A DNA stretch of 64,000 bases, from NCBI GenBank assembly GCA_039707465.1, contig CM077651.1, positions 21,263,019-21,327,018 of the forward strand. The letters are read 5' to 3'. Each line of letters begins with the position of its first letter. The stretch's first letter is position 1. The DNA is from Rhabdophis nuchalis. Lineage: Eukaryota; Chordata; Lepidosauria; Squamata; Natricidae. The notes beneath the pieces were generated by a model. It saw only the letters and a program-made list of their open reading frames with translations, did not search any database and was not told the DNA's origin. Made by a program: the position numbers and the translations under genes. Positions 31,233-39,359 of the stretch are shown here, piece by piece.

Positions 31233-32228
31233 AGACATTTAGCAATTTGACAACACATTACATGCAAGTAGATAAATAGGTACCACTTCAGTGGGAAACA
31301 CAGTGGCATTTCAACAATGATGATCAGACCCTTGCTGGTGCTGGACCTGTCCAGATGTGACAGCCAGCTGCGAGGTGACATTGTTGGTGAGAAAAGGCCT
31401 AGATAACACCACAGGATGCCATTCATCTTTCTGGTCCATGCCTAGTTTGCCCCCTGTGGTATACTTTGGATCAGCACATGAGTGTGTGAACTAAATGGAG
31501 AAACACTCTTTGGCAGCCAAATAACTACTTTATATTAACACTATAGTCTCTTGGCTAATTGTATCATTGCCATATGTTATGTTAATAAATAGATAGATAG
31601 AGAAAGAATGTGTTTAGTGAATACTTCACATCAGGAGCGCTGGCACACTTTTCATTACATTTTCTTGGACTGTTTGGCTCCAATTAACCATCCAGTGGCT
31701 AACAGTATGAAAAATAAATAGGCATTACAATATTATCAGCTTTCAATGAGCTCTATTTGGGGTGGGATGGCAACCCATCCTCCCACTTCTTTTTTCTCAC
31801 AGCCAGAGAAATCTCTATAGAGACATGGTTAAAAGTTACCTCTCAGCACTTCAGAGCAAATTTTAGCACGGTAAGCCTTGTGGGTAGTTTAATCCCTGCC
31901 TTGAGGAAATGTACATCGCTTGGCAGAAACTGCCAGGTTGAAAAGTGGGACTCTGGTGTTTTATCACAAATGCCCAAAGCTGAAGGATCCAAAGGATTCT
32001 CACACTTTTCCAAATGAACCTGGGTTTGTACAATTAGCATTTGCCATTACTGCAGCTATTTTTAAGTGGTACACTCAATGGAGCGATTAGGGCGCTCTCT
32101 TTGATTGAAAAGCATTTTCACATGATTCTCCCCCCCCCCCCAAAAGGTTATTATTTCTAAGAAAATAAGTACAGGTGTATTTTCAAAGAGGTAGGTGGGT
32201 TAGTTTCTTCCGCAGCAAAGGAAAGGAA
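31233..32228. other. Non-coding DNA, nothing recognised
   Basis: A run of eleven C lies near 32131-32141. Nothing else is recognised. Confidence 0.5.
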
Positions 32229-32231
32229 CAG

Positions 32232-32333
32232 AAAAGAAAGAAAGAAAGAAAGAAAGAATGAAAGGAAGGAAGGAAGGAAGGAAGGAAGGAAGGAAGGAAA
32301 AGGAGGGAGAGGGAGAGGGAGGGGGGAGGGAGG

Positions 32334-32422
<89 letters not shown>
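32232..32422. repeat. (GAAA)n(GGAA)n(GGGA)n(GA)n compound purine tract
   Basis: About 190 bases of pure or nearly pure purine on the plus strand, grading through four unit types and ending in about 43 GA units. Frames here encode only Ser/Leu or Arg/Glu runs. Confidence 0.95.
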
Positions 32423-32424
<2 letters not shown>

Positions 32425-33086
32425 AAAAAAGCTCCCCAAGGAAGTTTGTAGCCCTTAAAGCAGATTAGGCAATTGATTTTCCCAAATGGCCACATGAGAA
32501 ACTGGGTCTGTTATGGAGGGCCACCTCCATCCCCCACATTGCCACTGTTGCCACTGTTGCCACTCCTGCCACTGTCTCCCCTCCCTCACATCCCCCATCA
32601 CAGGCCAAACAGGGACAGTCAAATGGCCGGATGTGGTCTGCAGACTGTTAAAATGCTCAGGTTTGCCTTGAAGGCTAACAAATCTATAATGGTATAAAAA
32701 AAGCTTTTCTGTACATCCATAAATTTCTAGAGAGGACCCAGGCGGCAAAAGTCTGTTTTGCCACCAAATACAAATGTAGACCTTCCGTTGATTCTTACGT
32801 CTTGAAAACATTTTCTTTTCTTATGAGAAAGACCGAGGAAGAATCGTTCCCTTGTATACAGACAAAATATTTGCTCAGTTGCTAGACAGAACACCTCACA
32901 CGTAAAACATTCAGCCTTGGTCTGTGCTACGTAATCGAGCTAGGAATGATCAGCTCCCTTAGGACTGGATCGGATGAATAAATCCAAACTATTAAATGTG
33001 CGGGGTGGAGAAAATAATCTATTAAAACTATAATGTCCCAGCAGTTTTAATGGAGAACAATTAAGCATTTGCTCTTTCCTCCTGCT
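32423..33086. other. Non-coding DNA, nothing recognised
   Basis: A short TGCCACTGT triple repeat is near 32539-32573. Nothing else. Confidence 0.5.
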
Positions 33087-33091
33087 GATAT
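33087..33091. repeat. Target-site duplication, gypsy copy 2 (left)
   Basis: GATAT, repeated exactly at 38178-38182. Confidence 0.9.
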
Positions 33092-33268
33092 TGTTGTATC
33101 CTCGACCTGCGACCGGTCTCGAGTTACGACCGGCTGCAGGTCTTCCAGGCTGCCTCTGGGAAGCCATGGAGACAGGCTGTAGCAAGCCGGCTAATCGACA
33201 GACGCGCCTGATTGGCTGAGGCGCGCCTGGCGGGAAGCCGGCTCTTGCCGCAGCCTGATTGGCTCCCC

Positions 33269-33302
33269 GTTTGACAGCTCCATATATAAAGAGCTGTCAA
33301 AC
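33269..33302 (+). promoter_or_regulatory. TATA box in the loop of an inverted repeat (5' LTR)
   Basis: Arms GTTTGACAGCTC and GAGCTGTCAAAC surround CATATATAAA, with TATATAAA at 33283-33290. The outer pair is G-C here and C-G in copy 1, and one further C-G pair extends the stem. The matching site in the 3' LTR is at 38006-38039. Confidence 0.78.
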
Positions 33303-33368
33303 GTGGGAGCCCCTGTCTACCGCCTATTTTCTGTACTTGTACTTTGCCGTTCGTTTTACATTGCCTAC

Positions 33369-33374
33369 AATAAA
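33369..33374 (+). promoter_or_regulatory. LTR polyadenylation signal AATAAA
   Basis: CCTACAATAAAAGGCTGTTG; the GT-rich GTTGTTTTGAG follows. The 3' LTR copy at 38106-38111 would be the one used for transcript ends. Confidence 0.7.
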
Positions 33375-33441
33375 AGGCTGTTGTTTTGAGTAAACCTGGC
33401 TGGACTCCCTCTGTTCTCAACAACCTCAGAGAACTTAACAC

Positions 33442-33459
33442 TGGCGACGAGGGCTGGGG
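33442..33459 (+). other. Primer-binding site (tRNA-Ser type), gypsy copy 2
   Basis: TGGCGACGAGGGCTGGGG begins one base after the 5' LTR and is identical to copy 1. Confidence 0.7.
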
Positions 33460-33546
33460 CCAGGCAGAGCTCTAATTGCTAAGGAAAAGAATTTTTCCTC
33501 ACGAAAAAACTTTTTCTGTTTGTCTTCTTTTGGCGATACGATCACC

Positions 33547-36132
33547 ATGGGTTCAGTCCCTCCCTTCGCTCCATTCGACTCCTTGAAGGAGACCTGGGTC
33601 TCATTTATGGCACGGTTTGAGTGCTTCGTTCTGGCTAACGACTACGGGGCGCTGCCCCCGGCCAGAAAGTTAGGGCACTTCTTGGGCTGCGGCGGCACAG
33701 AACTGTTCGCGACCGCCCGCACCGTGGCCGCGCCGACAGAAGTATATGATATGCCTTGGGACACCATGATCGAGCGGCTCCGGGCACACTACGCCCCGGT
33801 TCCGTCACGGATGACCCACCGCTTTGCCTTCAGGAGGTGCCTCCAAAAGCCCAACCAGTCGGTGGCCGAATTCCTCAAGGCACTCCGTATGGCCGCCATC
33901 CCGTGCGACTTCGCCTCAGCCTTCCTAGGCGAATCGCTGCTGGAGCAGTTCATCTGGGGCCTCAGGGAGATCCGCCTCAGAAGGCGCCTGCTGGCCCATG
34001 CAGAACTGACCATGGAACAGGCGGTGGATGAGGCTCGGGCATTCGAGATGTCCGAGTCCTCGGTCTTGGACAGAGATTTAGACCGCCAACCATCTGCACG
34101 CGTGTGCCTGGTGGAGGACTCCGACGACCTGGATGAGGACGACCAGGTCGCCTACGTGCGGTCAGCCGGGCGCAAGCCGCCCCAACCATCTTCCAATAGG
34201 TGCTTGGGCTGCCGGGGAAAGCACCCCCGGGCCGATTGCCTGTTCCGGGCTGCCACCTGCCGCCGCTGCGGCCGAAAAGGCCCCTTGGCCGCTGTCTGCC
34301 GCGCCGCTGCGCCCACCGATTCACCGCCCACCCCTGAGCCCCAACGCCGCTCCGGAGAGGATCGAAGGGGGCAAGCTGCCCACCCACCCGCCCAACGACG
34401 TCAGGGCAGACGCCAACAGCCGCAGCCGTCCGGCTGCTTCGCCTTGACCGACGACACCACTCTACTGGATGCCTTGCCCGACCGTACGCGGCTCCGGACA
34501 GTTGTAAAACTGGAGGGGGTGGGGGTCCGCATGGAGGTGGACTCGGGCTCCTCTAGGTCCATCATCTCCCGGGCACAGTTGGCCAAGCTACGCCCCGGTC
34601 TCTCTCTGGACAATTTGTCCCCCCCACTTACAGTCTTGCGAGACTATCAGGGGTCTTCCATTCCCACCCTGGGCCAAATTTCCCTGCGGGTGGAGTACGG
34701 GGCTTTCAAGGGGCCATTGCCCATCCTGGTGGTTTCTGACCCCCTAGCGGCCATCATCGGCCTAGATTGGTTTCCCACCCTGGGCCTGTCAGTGCACGGG
34801 GTGCATTCAGTTCCTGCCACCTCCCCCGTCTCCGGGGTTTTGGAGGAGTTCGCCAACGTGCTAGACGGCCGGCTTGGCTCCTACGTAGGCACCCCTGTCT
34901 CCTTGAACCTTGACCCTCAGGTTGCACCCATTAGGCTCAAGGCCCGCAGGCTGCCGTTCGCCCTGAAGCCCAAGGTCGAGGCCAAACTTGACCGGCTGGT
35001 GGCGCACGGCGTGCTCGAGCCCGTTGACCAGGTGAAATGGGAGACCCCTATAGTGGTCCCCATCAAGCCCGACGGGTCAGTACGGATCTGCGCCGACTAT
35101 AAGTCGACGATCAACCGTGGGCTCCAGGCGAACCCATATCCAGTCCCAGTTGTGCAGGACCTGCTCCATTCCCTGGGGCAAGGCCGCATTTTTGCGAAAC
35201 TGGATATGGCCCAGGCCTATCAACAGCTCCCGGTGGACGACGCGGCTGCGGAGGCGCAGACCATCGTCACCCACCGAGGGGCTTTCCGGTGTCGCAGACT
35301 ACAATTTGGAGTGTCCGTCGCCCCGGGGATCTTCCAGAGCCTTATGGAACGCTTGCTCCACGGGCTCCCAGGCGTGGTCCCGTACTTTGACGACGTCCTG
35401 ATAGCTGCTTCCAGCATCTCAGAACTCGCCAAAGTGCTAAGGAAGGTCCTCTGCATTTTCAGGGGCGCGGGATTAAAATTGAAGCGCAGCAAATGCATTT
35501 TTGCCGCGCCGGAGGTGGAGTTCCTGGGCTTCTTGATTGACGCCCGGGGCATACACCCCACCCCTAAGAAGGTCGAGGCCATTAGGAACGTCCCTACGCC
35601 AGCCTCCAAGACGGAGCTGCAGGCGTTCCTCGGCCTCTTGAATTTCTACGCGCCTTTCCTCCCCCATAAGGCAACGCTAGCCGAGCCGCTACATCGATTG
35701 CTCGATCGATCTGCGGCCTGGTGCTGGGGCAGCCGCGAGGCGCATGCGTTCGCGGCTGTCAAAGCCACGCTGACGTCAGAGGCTGTCCTAGTACAGTACG
35801 ATGACAGGCTACCCTTGACGTTAGCGTGCGATGCCTCCCCCTTCGGCCTGGGGGCCGTCCTGAGCCATTCCTTCCCAGATGGCTCAGAAGCCCCCATTGC
35901 TTTTTGGTCCCGGACAATGTCTCCCACTGAGAGAAACTATAGCCAGATTGACAAGGAGGCTCTGGCTATGGTGTCCGGCATCAAAAAGTTTCACCAATAC
36001 CTGTACGGTCGGACTTTTGCTGTCTTCACAGACCATAAGCCTCTCCTTGGGCTGTTGGCCGGTGACCATCCGACCCCCCCCCATCCTCTCTCCCAGGATG
36101 ACCAGATGGACGGAGTTCCTGGCGGCGTATAA
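33547..36132 (+). CDS. Gag-protease-RT-RNase H part of gypsy polyprotein, copy 2
   Basis: I place the start at ATG 33547, in ACCATGG context; the in-frame codons upstream are only TTG-initiated and have no counterpart in copy 1. Domains follow copy 1: Gag, zinc knuckles from 34201, protease DSG, RT with KLDMAQAY and YFDD, and most of RNase H. In the second knuckle the His codon is CCC (Pro) at 34282-34284, which should abolish that zinc site. The frame leaves the ancestral one at a nine-C tract (36074-36082; copy 1 has eight), and the last 17 or so codons to the stop at 36132 are out of frame. The final RNase H segment (TEFLAAYNYTLYYRPGKQ) is in the next frame. Confidence 0.88.
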   Translation: MGSVPPFAPFDSLKETWVSFMARFECFVLANDYGALPPARKLGHFLGCGGTELFATARTVAAPTEVYDMPWDTMIERLRAHYAPVPSRMTHRFAFRRCLQKPNQSVAEFLKALRMAAIPCDFASAFLGESLLEQFIWGLREIRLRRRLLAHAELTMEQAVDEARAFEMSESSVLDRDLDRQPSARVCLVEDSDDLDEDDQVAYVRSAGRKPPQPSSNRCLGCRGKHPRADCLFRAATCRRCGRKGPLAAVCRAAAPTDSPPTPEPQRRSGEDRRGQAAHPPAQRRQGRRQQPQPSGCFALTDDTTLLDALPDRTRLRTVVKLEGVGVRMEVDSGSSRSIISRAQLAKLRPGLSLDNLSPPLTVLRDYQGSSIPTLGQISLRVEYGAFKGPLPILVVSDPLAAIIGLDWFPTLGLSVHGVHSVPATSPVSGVLEEFANVLDGRLGSYVGTPVSLNLDPQVAPIRLKARRLPFALKPKVEAKLDRLVAHGVLEPVDQVKWETPIVVPIKPDGSVRICADYKSTINRGLQANPYPVPVVQDLLHSLGQGRIFAKLDMAQAYQQLPVDDAAAEAQTIVTHRGAFRCRRLQFGVSVAPGIFQSLMERLLHGLPGVVPYFDDVLIAASSISELAKVLRKVLCIFRGAGLKLKRSKCIFAAPEVEFLGFLIDARGIHPTPKKVEAIRNVPTPASKTELQAFLGLLNFYAPFLPHKATLAEPLHRLLDRSAAWCWGSREAHAFAAVKATLTSEAVLVQYDDRLPLTLACDASPFGLGAVLSHSFPDGSEAPIAFWSRTMSPTERNYSQIDKEALAMVSGIKKFHQYLYGRTFAVFTDHKPLLGLLAGDHPTPPHPLSQDDQMDGVPGGV

Positions 36133-36231
36133 TTATACGCTGTACTACCGTCCTGGCAAGCAGCTCGGGCACGCTGATGCCCTGAGCAGGTGCCCCCTCC
36201 CCAAGGCGGACGAGGAGCCGGTGCCGGCACT
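36083..36231 (+). pseudogene. RNase H end of gypsy Pol, copy 2, shifted frame
   Basis: In frame +1 relative to the upstream CDS, this encodes ILSPRMTRWTEFLAAYNY and YRPGKQLGHADALSR, then PLPKADEEPVPAL. It ends at an 8-bp deletion (GCACT joined to TGTCC at 36231) relative to copy 1, which moves the reading frame again. Confidence 0.8.
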
Positions 36232-37295
36232 TGTCCGTGGCAGACTCCGGCCTGCCTTTAACGTCCTCGGACGTCGCCGCCCGAACGAAGGCCGACCCTG
36301 TCCTGTCCCAGGTCTCCACCTGGGTCCTGCGAGGGTGGCCTCAGGGCAGCTTGGCCGAAGAATTTCGGCCGTACAAGACACGCCAGCTGGAGCTTTCGCT
36401 CCACAGCGGCTGCTTGTGCTGGGGGGATCGGGTCATCGTTCCCCCCCCTCTCCGTCACCAGGTGCTCCGGACGCTCCACGCCGACCACCCTGGCATAGCT
36501 CGGGTGAAGGTGCTCGCCCGCAGCTATGTGTGGTGGCCAGGCGTGGATGCGGAAGTGGCTGCCTGGGTCGGGGGTTGTGTCCCTTGCCAGTCCACCCGCC
36601 CCGCCCCTCCGGTCGCCCCGCCCAGGGAGTGGGACTTGCCCCGGAGCCCTTGGTCCAGGCTCCACATAGACTTCGCCGGCCCCTTCCGAGGCCAGACGTT
36701 CCTGGTGGTCGTGGACGCCTACTCCCGCTGGGTGGAGGTCATCTTGATGGCTTCCACAACAGCCGAGAGTACGGTCAGGGACTTGCGTCGCCTCTTCGCA
36801 ACGCATGGGTTGCCGGACATCGTGGTGTCCGACAACGGGCCCCAGTTCCAGTCCGCCACCTTCCGGGAATTCCTGGCCTCGCAGGGGATCTGCCACGCGC
36901 CGGTGGCCCCTTATCATCCGGCCTCCAATGGTCGGGCGGAGAGGGCCGTCCGCTCGGCCAAGGAGGCTCTGGGACGGATGACCGAGGGGGACTGGCCTGC
37001 AAGGGTGGCTGCTTACCTGCTGGGTCAGCATTCCACCCCTTGCCCAGCCACCCGGAAAAGCCCCGCCGAGCTCTTGATGGGTCGCCGCCTGCGGACCACC
37101 TTGGACAGGCTGCACCCGGCATACAACGACGTGCAGCCTTGCAACCTGGGGGCCCCACCTCCCTGCCTATTCCAGCCCGGGGACCCTGTGTACGCCCGTA
37201 ACTACGCCGGAGACCCTAAATGGGTTCCGGCCACTATCACCGAGCTAACGGGTCCCTGCTCTTTTAGGGTCAACCTCCCGGACGGATCTGAGTGA
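36232..37295 (+). pseudogene. Integrase part of gypsy Pol, copy 2
   Basis: It carries LHADHPG...GGCVPCQ (zinc region), LHIDFAGPF, VVSDNGPQF and GRAERAV (DD35E core), so the integrase catalytic residues are conserved. It reads in frame across the C tract that is broken in copy 1. A TGA at 37293-37295 stands where copy 1 has TGG (GSE-W), cutting off the C-terminal tail. It cannot be translated in frame with Gag because of the two upstream shifts. Confidence 0.87.
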
Positions 37296-37919
37296 CGGCG
37301 CCACTTGGATCAGCTGAGGCGCCGCCTGCCAACACCAGCGGCCCCAGCGCCGGATCCGCCCTGCCCTGTTGCCCCGGTTGGGCCCGTCAACGTGTTTTCC
37401 GAAACCCCGCTCCGGGCCTTCGCCTTCTCAGGCCCCCCTGAACTGGACGCCGCCTTCCGGCATACGCTGCAACACTTGTCTCAAGCCGCTGGGAACGTGC
37501 GGGCCCTTGCGCCTAAGGACCCGCCCTGCAACGCCGCAACCAACCGGCATCCATCAAACTATGCCCCGGTCGCCGCGCCCCCTCGCCCCGACTTACCAGT
37601 CCGGAAGGCTCCGCCTCTGCAAGTAGGCCCCGATGACGTCACCACCTGGAGCTCCACTCCCCGAAGGGAGGAGCTCCCACAGGGGCAACCTACCTCGTCG
37701 GATCCTCTGCAGCAACTGAGGCGGTCTGGGCGGTCCCGACGCCGCCCCACCTACTTGACAGACTACGCATGCTCATACATCAGAACGGACAGTTCTTCGA
37801 GCATGCGCAGACCGAGGGGGGAAAGGGGTGTTGTATCCTCGAACTGCGACCGGTCTCGAGTTACGACCGGCTGCAGGTCTTCCAGGCTGCCTCTGGGAAG
37901 CCATGGAGACAGGCTGTAG
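37296..37919 (+). pseudogene. C-terminal Pol tail, copy 2, downstream of nonsense codon
   Basis: It continues the integrase frame after the stop: LDQLRRRLPTPAAP, a Pro-rich linker, and RRSGRSRRRPTY. As in copy 1, the frame runs through the polypurine tract and into the 3' LTR before stopping (about 90 bases inside the LTR). Confidence 0.75.
37814..37828 (+). other. Polypurine tract, gypsy copy 2
   Basis: GAGGGGGGAAAGGGG immediately before the 3' LTR, identical to copy 1. Confidence 0.88.
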
Positions 37920-38177
37920 CAAGCCAGCTAACCGACAGACGCGCCTGATTGGCTGAGGCGCGCCTGGTGGGAAGCCGGCTCTTGCCGCAGCCTGATTGGC
38001 TCCCCGTTTGACAGCTCCATATATAAAGAGCTGTCAAACGCGGGAGCCCCTGTCTACCGCCTATTTTCTGTACTTGTACTTTGCCGTTCGTTTTACATTG
38101 CCTACAATAAAAGGCTGTTGTTTTGAGTAAACCTGGCTGGACTCCCTCTGTTCTCAACAACCTCAGAGAACTTAACA
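37829..38177 (+). repeat. 3' LTR, gypsy copy 2 (349 bp)
   Basis: TGTTGTATCC...GAACTTAACA. TATA hairpin at 38006-38039 with TATATAAA at 38020-38027, AATAAA at 38106-38111. Confidence 0.93.
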
Positions 38178-38182
38178 GATAT
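38178..38182. repeat. Target-site duplication, gypsy copy 2 (right)
   Basis: GATAT, identical to 33087-33091. Confidence 0.9.
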
Positions 38183-38403
38183 CATACGGTTATTCTTAAC
38201 TTTAGATGGATTGGGCCTACACTGTTAAACACCAGCTAAAAATACTTGTTATTTATTTGGAGTCTGTTTTCTTTTAGATAAATATATTCCTCTATGGTTT
38301 AGGTCTCTGGCCAGTCTGTTTAAAGTTACATTTTAAAAAACTGAAAATAATTCCTCAAACATAAGAATAAAAAATTCTGAAACTGATGTTCAAACCCTTA
38401 CAT

Positions 38404-38509
38404 CAGGGGTCTCCAACCTTTGCAACTTTAAGTCTGAAGGACTTCAGCTCTCAGAATTCTGGGAGCTGAAGTCCTTCAGACTTAAAGTTGCAAAGGTTGG
38501 AGACCCCTG
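38404..38509. mobile_element. Palindromic hAT-like MITE, near-perfect hairpin
   Basis: The 106-bp element begins CAGGGGTCTCCAACCTTTGC and ends GCAAAGGTTGGAGACCCCTG. The halves are almost perfect complements through GACTTCAGCTC/GAGCTGAAGTC, with a loop of only a few bases. Identical octamer CCTTACAT flanks it (38396-38403 and 38510-38517). It is the most symmetric copy of the family in the window. Confidence 0.92.
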
Positions 38510-38712
38510 CCTTACATTATATGCAGGGGACTCCACAAAGTTTTTTTTTTAAAAACCAAGATGGCAGCTACAGATGTGCAGCCAAAGTCCCACTACATTT
38601 TTACATGTTTTCCATATGATAAATGCAAAAACAGGGTGGGATATCAATTACATGGGCATAGCTAGGCATATCCATTAGTTTTTTTCTAACCCACTCTGCA
38701 AAATGGTCTATG

Positions 38713-39354
38713 TGTTCTGACTTAGGCTTCCCCAAACAGCATAAAGCAAAGTCCTGGTCCCAACAAAACCCCTTTTATTAAATGAATGTGATTTCCTCTC
38801 AATCACCTTCTGCAAAGGCCTGGCAAACAGTCTTTCAAAGGAATATTTATGACTGCAGACCTTATCTATCTTGGAAACCTGCCATGTAAATATTTTTCAA
38901 ATGAGATGCTGTGCAAGGAAAGACTGGGCACAGAGTCTCTAAGATTCACGGACACATCTTCACACTCCAGAAACAAATCGAATGGTTAAATGAACAAATT
39001 GTTTCCTGCAAAAGCCCACTCCCCTTTTGCTCCTCTTTTATGTCCTATGGGAGGGGCCAATCACTTTCCATTGGTGACTTTACTCCCAAGTCTACCCTGA
39101 TTTCTGAGTTCTTATTTTCTTCTGGCAGCTCTGTGCATGCGCACACTGGGAACAGGCTGTAGCTGTTCCTCTGCCTCACTGCTGTCTAGCTCCATAGGCA
39201 CCTGATCACTTTCAGATGGCCTTTGCCCCATCTCTGCCTCCTATGCAGAGTCCTCGTCCGAGCCTCCAGCCTCAGGACTGGCCCATGCTCCTCCCCAACC
39301 TCCGCACCTTCTGAATCTGCTGCCAGTTCTGCTGGCGGCTGTCGAGCCACAACA
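38713..39354 (-). mobile_element. Solo LTR (642 bp), antisense
   Basis: On the minus strand it starts TGTTGTGGCTCGACAGC and ends GCCTAAGTCAGAACA, matching the ends of the solo LTR at 10177-10742. AATAAA lies near its 3' part (complement TTTTATTAAATG at 38773). Pentamers CTATG (38708-38712) and TTATG (39355-39359) form a TSD with one mismatch. Confidence 0.8.
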
Positions 39355-39359
39355 TTATG

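Larger units (their letters stand above)
33092..33440 (+). repeat. 5' LTR, gypsy copy 2 (349 bp)
   Basis: TGTTGTATCC...GAACTTAACA. I count five differences from the 3' LTR. It contains two GATTGGCT (CCAAT-type) sites, a TATA hairpin and AATAAA at 33369-33374. Confidence 0.93.
33092..38177 (+). mobile_element. Ty3/gypsy LTR retrotransposon, copy 2
   Basis: Same organisation as copy 1 on the opposite strand: 349-bp LTRs, tRNA-Ser-type primer site, fused gag-pol, identical polypurine tract and a 5-bp TSD. The internal region is close to copy 1 but the LTRs are a distinct subfamily. At least three coding lesions are visible against copy 1: an extra C at 36074-36082, an 8-bp deletion at 36231 and a stop at 37293-37295. 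It is a defective copy. Confidence 0.93.

Noticed and set aside
32157..32495. Minus-strand Leu-Ser repeat frame and plus-strand Arg-Glu frame
   Set aside because: Pure translation of the GA/GGAA tract.
33520..33546. Nine extra N-terminal codons upstream of the Gag ATG in copy 2
   Set aside because: They would begin with TTG and are not supported by copy 1; ATG 33547 has a strong context.
37293..37295. APOBEC-type or CpG-type origin of the TGA in copy 2
   Set aside because: The changed G is preceded by G and followed by C, so it is neither a CpG site nor a GG-to-AG context.
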